Notes under the pieces: model-generated
Told to the model about the DNA's origin: nothing
What the model saw: only the letters and a program-made list of their open reading frames with translations
Databases searched by the model: none
Program-made: the position numbers and the translations under genes
NCBI GenBank assembly: GCA_046347155.1
Contig: JAXMGT010000002.1
Span: forward strand, 124,001-188,000
From: RPQJ01 sp046347155
Lineage (GTDB): Bacteria; Pseudomonadota; Gammaproteobacteria; Steroidobacterales; Steroidobacteraceae
DNA: 64,000 bases
Direction: 5' to 3'
In this document: positions 43,049 through 52,128 of the stretch, piece by piece
Numbering within the stretch: position 1 is the stretch's first letter
Layout of the letters: each line of letters opens with the position of its first letter

Positions 43049-44488
43049 TCAGGCCGGCGCGCCCCGGCTCGACATCTCGCGCCGCCAGCGCCGATGGCGC
43101 TCCGCCAGCGCCGAATCGTGCTCTGGCAACCAGCGTCGCGCGAAAGCCGCGATACGCCACCCGGCGGGTTCGCCGGCGGCCAGGTACGCGGTCCCGCGCG
43201 CGGTCGCCTCCGAGTCGTCGCCGCGCTCGACCGGCAGTCCGGTCACGCCGGCGAGCACCCGGCACAGGTGGTCGCAGTTCGCGAGCCCGCCGGTCAGGCG
43301 GATGCGCGTGAGCGGCGCGGCGCTCCGCATCGCTTCGAGGTTGGCCGCGAGCAGGAAGGCGATGCTCTCGACCACGGCCACGAGCCGCGCACGTTCGTCG
43401 CCCGCACCGACGAACTCGACCGGAAAGTCGGCACGCCACCACGGCGAGCCGAGGCCGCCGACGCCGTTCATGAACACCGGCACCTCGGTGCCGGCCGGCG
43501 CCGAGAGCGTCCCGAGTGCACGGGCGACGTCGATGGCCACGCGCTCGCCCAGCCACGCGATCGCGCTCGCCGCGCCGTTCACGGTGCCCTCGAGCGAATA
43601 CACGGCTCCGCCGGGCCCGGCGCGCAGCACGCTGAGCAGCAGACCGTCGGGCGGCGCGACCGCCTCGCCGAGCGCTCGCTGCACGAATGCGCCGGTGCCC
43701 GCGTTCACGAGCGCGACGGCCGGGTCGGGTGCGCCGTCCGCCCACGCCGCCGCGGACTGGTCGCCCGTGCAGGCCGTGAGCGGCACGCGCCGGCCCGCGA
43801 CCTCGAGGTGCCCATGTCCGTGCAGCGTGGGGACGCAACGGGGCAGCCACGCCCGCTCGAGGCCGAACGCCGAGAGCAGCGGGCCGGACCAGTCGAGCGT
43901 GCGCGGGTCGAAGAGCAGCGTGCGCGAGGCATTCGCCGGGTCGACGACGCAATCGCCGTTCGCGAGCAGGGTCCGGAGCAGCCAGCTCGCGAGCGGTCCG
44001 CAGGCGAGGTCGCCGCGCGCCGCGGCGGCCCGCACGTCCGGGAGGTGGTCGAGGCACCAGCGCAGCTTGCTTGCGCCGTAGTGCGGCGACAGCACGAGCC
44101 CGGTGATCCGGCGGACCTCCTGCGCGCGATCCTCGAGGCGGGCGAGCCAGTCCGCATTGCGGCGGTCCTGCCAGGAGAGGGCCGCGCTCAGCGGGCGGCC
44201 GGTCGAGCGTTCCCAGCACAGGGCGGTCGAGCGCTGCGTGGCGAGGCCCGCCGCGACGACCGCGCGTCCGCGCACCGCGGGCAGCGCCGCGGCATCCCGG
44301 ACCGCCTGTCGCAGCGAGTCGAGCAGTTCGAGCGGATCGTGTTCGACGTGGCCGTCGTCGCGCCGGGTGGCGATGGGTACGTGGGCCTCTCCGACCCGCG
44401 CGCCGTCCGCTTCGTAGAGCGCGGCGCGGCTGCCCTGCCCGCCCTGGTCCAGCGCCAGGATGAGGCCCCCGGGCGCCGCCGCAGTCAC
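43049..44488 (-). CDS. FGGY-family carbohydrate kinase (glycerol kinase-like)
   Basis: 479 residues, two actin-like domains. LILALDQGGQGSRAALY is the ATP/sugar start, although canonical glycerol kinase has DQGTTSSR. ACTGDQSAAAW is the family's catalytic-Asp segment, and RIRLTGGLANCDHLCRVLA the C-terminal nucleotide site. Being encoded in one operon with glycerophosphodiester phosphodiesterase (GTGA overlap) suggests glycerol from headgroups as substrate, but the altered N-terminal loop leaves another polyol or sugar open. It lies 23 bases from, and convergent with, the YheT-like gene. Confidence 0.8.
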   Translation of the reverse strand: MTAAAPGGLILALDQGGQGSRAALYEADGARVGEAHVPIATRRDDGHVEHDPLELLDSLRQAVRDAAALPAVRGRAVVAAGLATQRSTALCWERSTGRPLSAALSWQDRRNADWLARLEDRAQEVRRITGLVLSPHYGASKLRWCLDHLPDVRAAAARGDLACGPLASWLLRTLLANGDCVVDPANASRTLLFDPRTLDWSGPLLSAFGLERAWLPRCVPTLHGHGHLEVAGRRVPLTACTGDQSAAAWADGAPDPAVALVNAGTGAFVQRALGEAVAPPDGLLLSVLRAGPGGAVYSLEGTVNGAASAIAWLGERVAIDVARALGTLSAPAGTEVPVFMNGVGGLGSPWWRADFPVEFVGAGDERARLVAVVESIAFLLAANLEAMRSAAPLTRIRLTGGLANCDHLCRVLAGVTGLPVERGDDSEATARGTAYLAAGEPAGWRIAAFARRWLPEHDSALAERHRRWRREMSSRGAPA

Positions 44489-45243
44489 GCTCCGGATTCC
44501 TCCCCGTAGGCCGCGAGCAGCGATCGCACCGCCATCGTCTCGACGTAGCGCGCGCCCAGGTCCCGGCAGCGCCGGGCCGTCAGCACGTCCCGCACCTCGT
44601 AGATCGCCCAGTCCCATGGACCGGGCCACAGCGCCTCGAGTCCGTCCGGCAGCCGCTCGAGGTTCGCGAACATGAACTCCGGCGCAGCACCACGCGCGGC
44701 TGCGAGCGTCGCGTCGGAGTAGTCGGAGACCACCCAGCCGACACGTGCGCCGGTCAGGAGCTTCAGGACCTTGAGGCTCGGCAGGTCGAACGAGATCAGC
44801 ACGCAGCGATCGGCCAGTGGCTTGACCGTCTGCGCGATGCGCCGCAGCACGGTCTCGCGGCCGAAGCGGCGCAGGCTGGCCCGCTTCACCTCGACGAACG
44901 CCGTCACGCCGTCCCAGCCCGCCAGCGCATCGAGTGCCTGCGTGAGCGACGCCGGGTACGTATAGGCGAAACGCTGGCCGAATCGCGCGACCTCGCCGAC
45001 CGGCGTCTCGGACAGCACGGCCCACGTGAGGTCGTGGACGACGTCGGGCCGGCCACCCACGCGCTCGAGGTCCGAGTCGTGGACGAGCACCGGCACGTGG
45101 TCCGCCGTGAGCTGCACGTCGAACTCGACGTGTCGCACGCCGAGTTCGACGGCGGACGCGAGCGATTGCAGCGTGTTTTCCGGGAATTCGATCGCGTTGC
45201 CGCGGTGCGCGATGATTTCCGGCAGCGGGACGCCTGTCGTCAT
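44485..45243 (-). CDS. ugpQ: Glycerophosphodiester phosphodiesterase
   Basis: 252 residues from the chosen start. Releases sn-glycerol 3-phosphate from lipid-derived phosphodiesters. PLPEIIAHRGNAIEFPENT gives the catalytic His and Glu; HVEFDVQLTADHVPVLVHD the metal-binding Glu/Asp and second His; FVEVKR the conserved Glu/Lys. It has no signal peptide, so it acts in the cytoplasm. A start at 45288 would add 15 residues of no conservation; I prefer 45243 because it begins just ahead of the family start. Its stop overlaps the kinase gene start. Confidence 0.85.
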   Translation of the reverse strand: MTTGVPLPEIIAHRGNAIEFPENTLQSLASAVELGVRHVEFDVQLTADHVPVLVHDSDLERVGGRPDVVHDLTWAVLSETPVGEVARFGQRFAYTYPASLTQALDALAGWDGVTAFVEVKRASLRRFGRETVLRRIAQTVKPLADRCVLISFDLPSLKVLKLLTGARVGWVVSDYSDATLAAARGAAPEFMFANLERLPDGLEALWPGPWDWAIYEVRDVLTARRCRDLGARYVETMAVRSLLAAYGEESGA

Positions 45244-45411
45244 GGGCGGCGGGATCCAGATGGCGGTTCGGCGTCCGTGGTCAGACATCGCCCCGCCGCG
45301 CCGTTGGACTTAACCCGATGGGATTGAGGACAGCGCGGCGGAGCGATCGCGCACGTTGAGGCCAAGCGCGCGGGCGCATTGTGCTCAGATCGCGCGCGCG
45401 AGTCCAGAGGC

Positions 45412-45434
45412 GCGCGATGATTGAAGCATCGCGC
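45412..45434. repeat. Small inverted repeat ahead of the two-component genes
   Basis: GCGCGATG and CATCGCGC, an 8-base perfect stem with the loop ATTGAAG. It lies 45 bases before the response regulator start. No T-run follows, so it is not an intrinsic terminator; a 5' leader structure or a protein site are both possible. Confidence 0.4.
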
Positions 45435-45478
45435 CCGGTGCTCCATCCTCCGCCCGGACGCGGCATCCGGTGAACGAC

Positions 45479-46138
45479 ATGAGACTGCTGCTGGCTGAAG
45501 ACGACCCGATGATCGGCGAAGCGGTGCGAAGCGGGCTCACGCGCCACGGATTCGTCGTCGACTGGGCGAAGGACGGTGCAGAAGCGGAGCATGCGCTGGA
45601 ACTCGGAACCCACGAGGTGATGCTGCTCGACCTCGGCCTGCCGCGGCGCGCCGGCATGGACATCCTGCGCGCGCTGCGCCGCCGCGGGTCGGAGCTGCCG
45701 GTCGTCGTGATGACCGCGCGTGATGCGGTCGGCGATCGCGTCGAGGGCCTCGATGCCGGCGCCGACGACTACGTCGTGAAGCCGTTCGAGCTCGAGGAAC
45801 TTGCCGCGCGGATCCGCGCCGTGCTGCGCCGCAGGGCGGGCCGCGCGTCGCCGCTCGTCGAGCACCGGGGCGTGTCGCTCGACCCGGCGACCCGCGAGGT
45901 CCGCCGCGATGGCCGCCCGGTCGAGCTCTCGGCACGTGAATTCGCGCTGCTGCACGCACTGATGGAGCACCCGGGCCGCATCCTCTCGCGCACGCAGCTC
46001 GAGGAACGGCTGTACGGCTGGGACGAGCCGGTGGGCAGCAACGTCGTCGAGGTGCACGTGCACGCCCTGCGACGCAAGCTCGGCGCGGACTTCATCCTGA
46101 ACGTGCGCGGCGTCGGCTACCGGGTGCCGCCCGGATGA
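45479..46138 (+). CDS. OmpR-family response regulator (QseB/PmrA-like)
   Basis: 219 residues. Receiver with D51 as phosphoacceptor (VMLLDLGLP), acidic DD at 8-9 and the Lys of DDYVVKPF. A winged-helix effector domain follows: LSAREFALLHALMEHPGRILSRTQLEERLYGW and GSNVVEVHVHALRRKLG. The sequence style is that of QseB/PmrA/BasR. I chose the ATG at 45479; a GTG nine bases earlier is in frame. The kinase gene overlaps its end (ATGA). Confidence 0.88.
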   Translation: MRLLLAEDDPMIGEAVRSGLTRHGFVVDWAKDGAEAEHALELGTHEVMLLDLGLPRRAGMDILRALRRRGSELPVVVMTARDAVGDRVEGLDAGADDYVVKPFELEELAARIRAVLRRRAGRASPLVEHRGVSLDPATREVRRDGRPVELSAREFALLHALMEHPGRILSRTQLEERLYGWDEPVGSNVVEVHVHALRRKLGADFILNVRGVGYRVPPG

Positions 46139-47460
46139 ACTCGCTGCGCGCACGACTGCTCGCCTGGCTCCTGGGCGCCGTGATCGCCACCGGCCTCGCC
46201 GGCGGCGTCGTCATCTACCGCAACGCGCTCACGGAGGCGAACGCGTTCTTCGACTACCACCTGCGGGAGACCGCGCTGCTGCTCCGTGACCAGGCGTACG
46301 GGTACGCACCCGCGCAGGGACTGCCCGACGAAGTGCCTCAGTACGACTTCGTCGTGCAGGTCTGGGCGCTCGACGGCACGCGTGTCTACCAGTCGCGGCC
46401 GTCGGCGGGGCTTCCGGCCGCGACGACGCTCGGTTACTCGACCGTGAACGGACGGGGCGGGCGCTGGCGCGTGTTCGGCGTCGTGGCGAGGGGACACGTG
46501 ATCCAGGTGGGCCAGCCGGTCGCGGCCCGCGAGAGCCGGGCCGCCGGACTCGCGGCACGCACGCTGTTGCCGTTCGCTCTCGCGATGCCGGCGCTCGCGC
46601 TGCTGGTCTGGTTCATCGTGGGCCGTGCGCTCAGGCCGCTCGCCGTGCTCGCCGGGTCGCTGCGCACGCGCGGCCCGCAGTCGCTCGAGCCGCTGCCGGC
46701 CGCAGGGCTGCCGGACGAGGTGCGCCCGCTCGTGCTGGCACTGAACGAACTGCTCGAACGCCTCGCCGCGGTGCTCGAGCACGAACGTGCGTTCACCGCC
46801 GACGCGGCCCACGAGCTGCGCACGCCGCTCACGGCACTCGACCTGCAGCTGCAGGCGCTCGCCGTCGCAGCCGGCGACGTCGAGCGCGGCCGGGCCGTGG
46901 CCGACCTGCGCGCCGGGGTCGCGCGGGCGACCCGGCTGGTCGAACAGCTGCTCACGCTCGCGCGGCACGATCGTCGGCCCCCCCGCGTGTCCTCGCCGGT
47001 CGCGCTCGACGACCTCGCACGGGCGGTCGTCGCCGACCTGATGGTGCTTGCCGATGCCCGTGGCACCGACCTCGGCGTCAGCGTGGCCGAGCCCGCCACC
47101 GTGGACGGTGATCCGGTCGCGCTCGAGGCGCTGCTCCGCAATCTCGTGGACAACGCGATCCGCTACACGCAGCCCGGTGGACGGGTCGACGTCGGCGTGC
47201 TGCGCGATGCGTCCGGCGGCGCCGACGGCGCCGTGCTCGAGGTGACCGACGACGGGCCGGGCATACCGGCCGCCGAGCGGGAGCGCGTGCTCGACCGGTT
47301 CTACCGGGTGCCGGGCACCGGCGGGTCGGGCAGCGGCATCGGGCTCGCGATCGTGCAGGCAGTCTCGGTCCAGCACGGCGCCTCGCTCCACCTCGACGAC
47401 GGGCCCGGCGGCCGCGGCCTCCGGGTCCGGGTCGTGTTCCCGGCGGCGCGGGCCTCTTAA
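46135..47460 (+). CDS. Membrane sensor histidine kinase (QseC/PmrB-like)
   Basis: 441 residues. Two membrane segments (about 10-30 and 142-165) flank a periplasmic sensor of about 110 residues. The dimerisation box FTADAAHELRTPLTALDLQ carries the phosphorylated His 226. The ATPase domain shows NLVDNAIRYTQPGG (N box), VTDDGPGIP (G1) and GSGIGLAIVQAV (G2). It phosphorylates the regulator encoded just upstream. The envelope protease gene follows 80 bases downstream, with a regulator box overlapping this gene's stop codon. Confidence 0.9.
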   Translation: MNSLRARLLAWLLGAVIATGLAGGVVIYRNALTEANAFFDYHLRETALLLRDQAYGYAPAQGLPDEVPQYDFVVQVWALDGTRVYQSRPSAGLPAATTLGYSTVNGRGGRWRVFGVVARGHVIQVGQPVAARESRAAGLAARTLLPFALAMPALALLVWFIVGRALRPLAVLAGSLRTRGPQSLEPLPAAGLPDEVRPLVLALNELLERLAAVLEHERAFTADAAHELRTPLTALDLQLQALAVAAGDVERGRAVADLRAGVARATRLVEQLLTLARHDRRPPRVSSPVALDDLARAVVADLMVLADARGTDLGVSVAEPATVDGDPVALEALLRNLVDNAIRYTQPGGRVDVGVLRDASGGADGAVLEVTDDGPGIPAAERERVLDRFYRVPGTGGSGSGIGLAIVQAVSVQHGASLHLDDGPGGRGLRVRVVFPAARAS

Positions 47461-47472
47461 GCCTCGTTTAAG
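47456..47472 (+). promoter_or_regulatory. PmrA/QseB-type direct-repeat box upstream of degP
   Basis: CTTAAG-CCTCG-TTTAAG fits YTTAAG-N5-YTTAAG, the 11-base-spaced direct repeat bound by PmrA/QseB-type OmpR regulators (established for those proteins). It spans the kinase stop codon and ends 68 bases before the degP start. It probably makes degP a target of the preceding two-component system. A separate hairpin GGCGGAA-TCG-TTCCGCC (47499-47515) lies nearer the degP start. Confidence 0.6.
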
Positions 47473-47540
47473 GCGGCGGCTCCAGCATCGGTGGCCGTGG
47501 CGGAATCGTTCCGCCGGCCCACTCGACTGGAGGATGACGC

Positions 47541-49022
47541 ATGACCACCCCGAACCCGCTGCGCCGGCCCTGGATCGCGGCCGTCGCCGGTGCCGCGACG
47601 GTCGCCGTGCCGGCCGGCGCGCTCTACCTCTATGGATCGGCGCCTCGCGCCGCGGATGCACCGGCGGCGGCCGTTGCCGCCCCGCCGACCGTCGCGTCGC
47701 CATCGTCGGCTGCCCGTTACGGGCTGCCCGACTTCAGTGCGCTCGTCGACCGCTATGGCGACGCCGTCGTGAACATCAGCGTGAAGGCCACCGTGAAGAC
47801 GGCCGGCCCGGTGATGCCCCAGTTCCCGGGCCTCGGGCCCGACGACCCGATCCAGCAGTTCTTCCGTGGCCTGCCGCAGAACCCCCACCAGAACATGCCG
47901 ATGCGCGGCGAGGGCTCCGGCTTCATCGTCGGCGCCGACGGCGTGATCCTGACGAACGCCCACGTGGTCGCGAACGCGGACAAGGTGACGGTCAAGCTGA
48001 AGGACCGGCGCGAGTTCGAGGCGAAGGTGCTCGGCCAGGATGAAGCGAGTGACGTCGCGGTCATCAAGATCGACGCGAAGAACCTGCCGACCGTGAAGCT
48101 CGGTCGCCCCGATTCGGTCAGGGTCGGCCAGTGGGTCGTCGCGATCGGCGCGCCATTCGGCTTCGACAACTCGGTGACCGCCGGCATCGTGAGCGCGCTC
48201 GGCCGCAACCTGCCCGACGACTCCTATGTGCCGTTCATCCAGACGGACGTCGCGATCAACCCCGGCAACTCGGGCGGGCCGCTCTTCAACCTCGACGGCG
48301 AGGTGATCGGGATCAACTCGCAGATCTACAGCCGCTCGGGCGGTTACGAGGGCATATCGTTCGCGATCCCGATCGACGTCGCGATGAACGTGGGCCGCCA
48401 GCTGCAGGCGAACGGCCACGTCACCCGTGGCCGGCTGGGCGTCAACATCCAGGACGTCGACCAGGCGCTCGCCGAATCGTTCGGTCTCGACGCGCCGCGC
48501 GGCGCGCTCGTGTCGAACGTCGAGGACGGCAGCCCGGCGGCGAAGGCGGGCCTCAGGTCCGGCGACGTGATCCTGGCCTACGGCGGCCGCGCGATCGACA
48601 GCGCCGGCCAGCTGCCCTCCGTGGTCGCGGCGACTGCGCCGGGCACCGAGGTGGAGCTCCAGGTCTGGCGCGACCGCTCCGCGAAGGACATCGACGTGAA
48701 GGTCGGCGAGGCCGAACGCGACGCGCAGCTCGCGGCCAACGGCGGTCCGCAGTCGGCGGGTCGGCTCGGGCTCGCAGTGCGGCCGCTGTCACCGGACGAG
48801 CGGCGCCAGGCCGAGGTGAACGCCGGGCTGCTGGTCGAGGATGCCGAGGGTGCTGCCGCCGAGGCGGGCATCCGCCCGGGCGACATCGTGCTCTCGGCGA
48901 ACGGCGCACCGACCTCGAGCGTCGCCGACCTGAAGCGCGTCGTCACCGGCGCGAAGGACCACGTCGCGCTGCTCGTGCAGCGCGGCGAGGCGCGCATCTT
49001 CGTGCCGGTGGAACTCGGCTGA
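47541..49022 (+). CDS. degP: Periplasmic serine protease DegP/MucD (HtrA family)
   Basis: 493 residues. Signal/anchor segment, then a trypsin-like domain with H141 (LTNAHVV), D171 (ASDVAVIKI) and S244 (NPGNSGGPL). Two PDZ domains follow: RLGVNIQDVDQAL and RLGLAVRPLSPDE each open one. It degrades misfolded envelope proteins and acts as a chaperone. The first PDZ is preceded by an extended LA loop with PQNPHQNMP. GGAGGA ribosome site. Upstream box suggests control by the adjacent QseBC-like pair; I saw no sigma-E promoter here. Confidence 0.92.
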   Translation: MTTPNPLRRPWIAAVAGAATVAVPAGALYLYGSAPRAADAPAAAVAAPPTVASPSSAARYGLPDFSALVDRYGDAVVNISVKATVKTAGPVMPQFPGLGPDDPIQQFFRGLPQNPHQNMPMRGEGSGFIVGADGVILTNAHVVANADKVTVKLKDRREFEAKVLGQDEASDVAVIKIDAKNLPTVKLGRPDSVRVGQWVVAIGAPFGFDNSVTAGIVSALGRNLPDDSYVPFIQTDVAINPGNSGGPLFNLDGEVIGINSQIYSRSGGYEGISFAIPIDVAMNVGRQLQANGHVTRGRLGVNIQDVDQALAESFGLDAPRGALVSNVEDGSPAAKAGLRSGDVILAYGGRAIDSAGQLPSVVAATAPGTEVELQVWRDRSAKDIDVKVGEAERDAQLAANGGPQSAGRLGLAVRPLSPDERRQAEVNAGLLVEDAEGAAAEAGIRPGDIVLSANGAPTSSVADLKRVVTGAKDHVALLVQRGEARIFVPVELG

Positions 49023-49046
49023 GCGCGGCCGGCGCGACGGGCGGGC

Positions 49047-49076
49047 AAAAAAAAGACCCCGCGTGAGCGGGGTCTT
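49047..49076 (-). terminator. Intrinsic terminator between degP and the glutaryl-CoA dehydrogenase gene
   Basis: Perfect 10-base stem AAGACCCCGC / GCGGGGTCTT with loop GTGA (49053-49076), flanked by eight A on the plus-strand left side (49047-49054). Read on the minus strand it is a hairpin followed by a run of T, a strong terminator for the gene at 49320-50522. On the plus strand the T run is short, so it ends degP transcription less efficiently. Confidence 0.9.
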
Positions 49077-49319
49077 CATCTGCATCCGGGGTCCGTTCTT
49101 CCTGCAGCGGGGTGCATGGCCCCGCGATATCGGTCCCCTCGATCCCCTGGCGGGACTCGTCCCGATCCCCCGGACATCAACTCCCAACGCCAACACACAA
49201 GGACGGCTTATCTCCAAGCAATGCGCGTGCCAGAGTCGACGAATCCCGTCGGATCAGTAACTTGCGGTCGCCGCCACCCGCCGGCCGGGCCATCGCCGTA
49301 AAGCCGTCCGACACCCCGC
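49077..49319. other. Intergenic stretch without a recognisable gene
   Basis: 243 bases between the terminator and the convergent dehydrogenase stop codon. Several short open frames cross it, but none has a ribosome site or a familiar sequence, and base composition is less G+C-rich than the neighbouring genes. I saw no repeat or tRNA-like fold. Confidence 0.6.
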
Positions 49320-50522
49320 TCAGAAGGCGCTGAGCCCGGTGAGCTCGCGGCCGATCGTCAGCTGGTGGATCGTCTCCGTGCCTTCGTAGGTGATCACGCT
49401 CTCGAGGTTCAGCGCGTGCCGGATCGGCACGTACTCGGCGCTGATGCCCGCGCCGCCGAGGATGTCCCGGGCGTCGCGCGCGACGTCGAGCGCGATCCGG
49501 CAGTTGTTCCACTTCGCGAGCGACACGTGGGATGGCGTCATCGAGCCCGCGTCCTTCAGGCGGCCGAGCTGCAGCGACAGGAGTTGCGCGGTCGTGATCT
49601 TGCGGGCCATCTCGGCGAGCCGGATCTGGATGGTCTGCGTCGCGGCGAGCGGCCGGCCGAACAGCACGCGCGACTGCGAGTAGTCGAGCACCTGCGAGAG
49701 GCAGGCCTGCGCCGCGCCGATCACGCCCCAGGTGATGCCGTAGCGTGCCTGGGTCAGGCACGAGAGTGGCGCCTTGATGCCGACCGTGCTCCCCGGGAGC
49801 ATGCTCGAGTCAGGCACCACGACGTCCTCGAGGAAGATGGCGCCGGTGGCCGACGCGCGCAGCGAGAACTTCTTCTCGATCTCCGGGGCGGCAAGCCCGC
49901 GCGTGCCCTTGTCGACCAGGAACCCGCGGATGCCTTCCTCGGTCTTTGCCCAGATCACGAAGACGTCCGCGATCGGCGAATTCGTGATCCACATCTTGGC
50001 GCCGTTCAGCACCCAGTCGCCGCCCCGGCGCTTCGCGTGCGTCTTCATGTTGGCCGGGTCCGAGCCGCCGTGCGGTTCCGTGAGCCCGAACGCGCCGATC
50101 AGTTCGCCGGCCGCCATCCGGGGCAGGTACTGCTGCTTCTGCGCCTCGCTCCCGTACGCGTGGATCGGGTACATGCACAGGCTCGACTGCACCGAGACGA
50201 AGCTGCGGAGGCCGGAGTCGCCGCGCTCGAGTTCCTGGCAGATCAGTCCGTAGCTCACCGCATTCATGCCCGCGCACCCGTAGCCGTCGAGCGAACTCCC
50301 GAGCAGGCCGAGTCCCGCCAGTTCCGGCACCAGCTCGCGCGGAAACGTGTGGTTCTCGAAATGCTCGCGGATGATCGGCAGCACCCGGTCGTCCACCATC
50401 CTGGCGACCGAGTCCTGGACCATGCATTCCTCTTCGGACAGCAGGCTCCGGACGTCGAACAGGTCGACCGGATTCAGCGAACGGGCGGACTTCTTCTGCG
50501 GGTCGGACGAGGGCTTGGCCAC
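49320..50522 (-). CDS. gcdH: Glutaryl-CoA dehydrogenase
   Basis: 400 residues. Oxidises and decarboxylates glutaryl-CoA to crotonyl-CoA in lysine/tryptophan or dicarboxylate breakdown. SVQSSLCMYPIHAYGSEAQK, GAFGLTEPHGGSDPANM and the C-terminal VITYEGTETIHQLTIGRELTG are characteristic; the catalytic Glu lies in TYEGT. GTG start. No lysine-degradation partner is adjacent; the gene stands alone with its own intrinsic terminator. Confidence 0.9.
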   Translation of the reverse strand: MAKPSSDPQKKSARSLNPVDLFDVRSLLSEEECMVQDSVARMVDDRVLPIIREHFENHTFPRELVPELAGLGLLGSSLDGYGCAGMNAVSYGLICQELERGDSGLRSFVSVQSSLCMYPIHAYGSEAQKQQYLPRMAAGELIGAFGLTEPHGGSDPANMKTHAKRRGGDWVLNGAKMWITNSPIADVFVIWAKTEEGIRGFLVDKGTRGLAAPEIEKKFSLRASATGAIFLEDVVVPDSSMLPGSTVGIKAPLSCLTQARYGITWGVIGAAQACLSQVLDYSQSRVLFGRPLAATQTIQIRLAEMARKITTAQLLSLQLGRLKDAGSMTPSHVSLAKWNNCRIALDVARDARDILGGAGISAEYVPIRHALNLESVITYEGTETIHQLTIGRELTGLSAF

Positions 50523-50619
50523 GAGGCCTCCCGGGAGTGTCAGGGTGTGCGGGGTGCGTATTGTCCGTGAAACGCCGCCGCGGCCGCAAAACGGCCGTGG
50601 TGGGCCTCCCGCGGTAGGT

Positions 50620-51213
50620 TCAGTTGCCTGCGCCGCCGCCGGGTGGCACGAGGAGGCCGAGCCCGCGCTCGACCGCGAGCCCGAGTTCGACCGCTTTCAG
50701 CAGGTTTCCGTCCTTTTGCGCTGCGAGCGCCTGGCTCCAGAGGTCCTGGAATCCGGCGAGGCTGCTCTGCGCCTGCGGCTGGTCCGGCCTGGACCCGGAT
50801 TGCACCTGCTCCGCGGCCGCTGCGAGCGCCGCCGGCACACCCGTCTCGAGCCGCGCCCAATCGGCCGCCAGTTCCTGGTCGCGCTTCACCTTGTCTGCGG
50901 CGACCTGCGGGCCGAGAGCGTCCACCTGGGCAAGGAGCGACTTCGCTTCCTTTTCGACCGAGGCGTACTCGCCGGCCTTGATCCGTGTGAGCAGTGCATC
51001 GTTCTGCTCCGCCAGCTTCGTCAGCTCGTCGGAGTAGCGTTGCCGTGCCTCGGGCGAGACAGCGGCCAGCGTGTCACCGACCCGGACGATCGCTGCGTGT
51101 ACGGCGCCGACCGCCTGCGTGGCGCTGCCTTCGTTCGAAGACGAACAGGCGACGGCCAGCAGGACTGCGCACGCGAGCGCGGCCGCGCGGACGAAGGAAG
51201 TTCTTGCGTACAT
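50620..51213 (-). CDS. Predicted lipoprotein, helical, unknown function
   Basis: 197 residues. A signal peptide with lipobox LLAVAC at about 18-23 is followed by Ser-Ser-Ser-Asn. The mature part is Ala/Gln/Glu-rich and probably all-helical with coiled-coil character (LTKLAEQNDALLTRI, AKSLLAQVDALGP). The C-terminus is Gly-rich. Not recognised. It is divergent from the OmpA-type lipoprotein gene across 220 bases; a shared envelope role is possible but not demonstrated. Confidence 0.65.
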   Translation of the reverse strand: MYARTSFVRAAALACAVLLAVACSSSNEGSATQAVGAVHAAIVRVGDTLAAVSPEARQRYSDELTKLAEQNDALLTRIKAGEYASVEKEAKSLLAQVDALGPQVAADKVKRDQELAADWARLETGVPAALAAAAEQVQSGSRPDQPQAQSSLAGFQDLWSQALAAQKDGNLLKAVELGLAVERGLGLLVPPGGGAGN

Positions 51214-51433
51214 CGTCGATCCTCCAGGGCCGGCAGTGACGGGCCGGCGGCACGCAGGCCATGGTACGTGGAGGCCCTGCGCGCGCCATCGCCGATTTCC
51301 CGCTGGCGAGGCTCGGCAACCACGGATGCGCCTCCGGCCGCCGCCCGGCGTTGCCCCGGCGCGCCGAGCGGGACATCATGAGGCCTCGTCACCGCAACTG
51401 GCCGGGGTGCGCCCCGGCATTCCGGAGTCCCCC

Positions 51434-52123
51434 ATGAGCAATGCCCCCCGTCTCCGCCTCGTCTCGATCGTCGCAGCCACGGTCCTGGTCGCGGGCTGCG
51501 ATTCCATGAACAACTTCGCCACGAACCCCGACATGCAGAAAACGCGGCAGGGCACGGCGATCGGCGCGGCCGGCGGCGCGGCGATCGGCCTGATCGCAGG
51601 GGGCGGTTGGAAGGGCGCGCTGATCGGCGCCGGCGTGGGCGCGCTGGCCGGCGGGCTGGTCGGCAACTACCAGGACAAGCAGGAGGCGAAACTCCGCGCC
51701 CAGATGTCGGGCACCGGCGTCGAGGTGGTCCGGATGGGCGACAACCTGACGCTCAACATGCCGGGCAACGTGACGTTCGCGTTCGATTCGTCGAAGCTCA
51801 ACCCGCAGTTCGACGCGGTGCTGGACAAGCTCGCGACCACGCTGGTCGAGTACAACCAGACGGTGATCCAGATCGCGGGGCACACCGACAGCACGGGCAG
51901 CCATGCGTACAACATGAAGCTGTCGCTGGCCCGCGCGGACAGCGTGAAGGCGTACCTGGTGGGCCGCGGGGTGCCGGCGGCGCGTCTCGTCACGCTTGGC
52001 GCGGGGCCCGACTACCCGATCGCGTCGAACGCGACCGAGGAAGGTCGCGCCGAGAACCGCCGCGTCGAAATCACCATCGTCCCGGTGACGCAGGAAACAC
52101 TGAACCAGGCGAAGCAGGGCTGA
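51434..52123 (+). CDS. OmpA-family lipoprotein (YiaD/Pal-like)
   Basis: 229 residues. Lipobox LVAGC, then a Gly-zipper membrane-insertion segment (TAIGAAGGAAIGLIAGGGWK, ALIGAGVGALAGGLVG). The C-terminal OmpA domain (about 105-215) includes VTFAFDSSKLNPQF, IQIAGHTDSTGSHAYN and the peptidoglycan-binding NxxLSxxRA-type LSLARADSVKAYL, ending AENRRVEI. Anchored in the outer membrane and gripping the wall. Same architecture as E. coli YiaD. Confidence 0.88.
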   Translation: MSNAPRLRLVSIVAATVLVAGCDSMNNFATNPDMQKTRQGTAIGAAGGAAIGLIAGGGWKGALIGAGVGALAGGLVGNYQDKQEAKLRAQMSGTGVEVVRMGDNLTLNMPGNVTFAFDSSKLNPQFDAVLDKLATTLVEYNQTVIQIAGHTDSTGSHAYNMKLSLARADSVKAYLVGRGVPAARLVTLGAGPDYPIASNATEEGRAENRRVEITIVPVTQETLNQAKQG

Positions 52124-52128
52124 CGAAG

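Noticed and set aside
45412..45434. Hairpin before the response regulator as a terminator
   Set aside because: No T run follows and transcription of the regulator would have to cross it; left as an inverted repeat of unknown role.
49077..49333. Short open frames after the degP terminator
   Set aside because: No ribosome site, no recognisable sequence, and three frames open at once.
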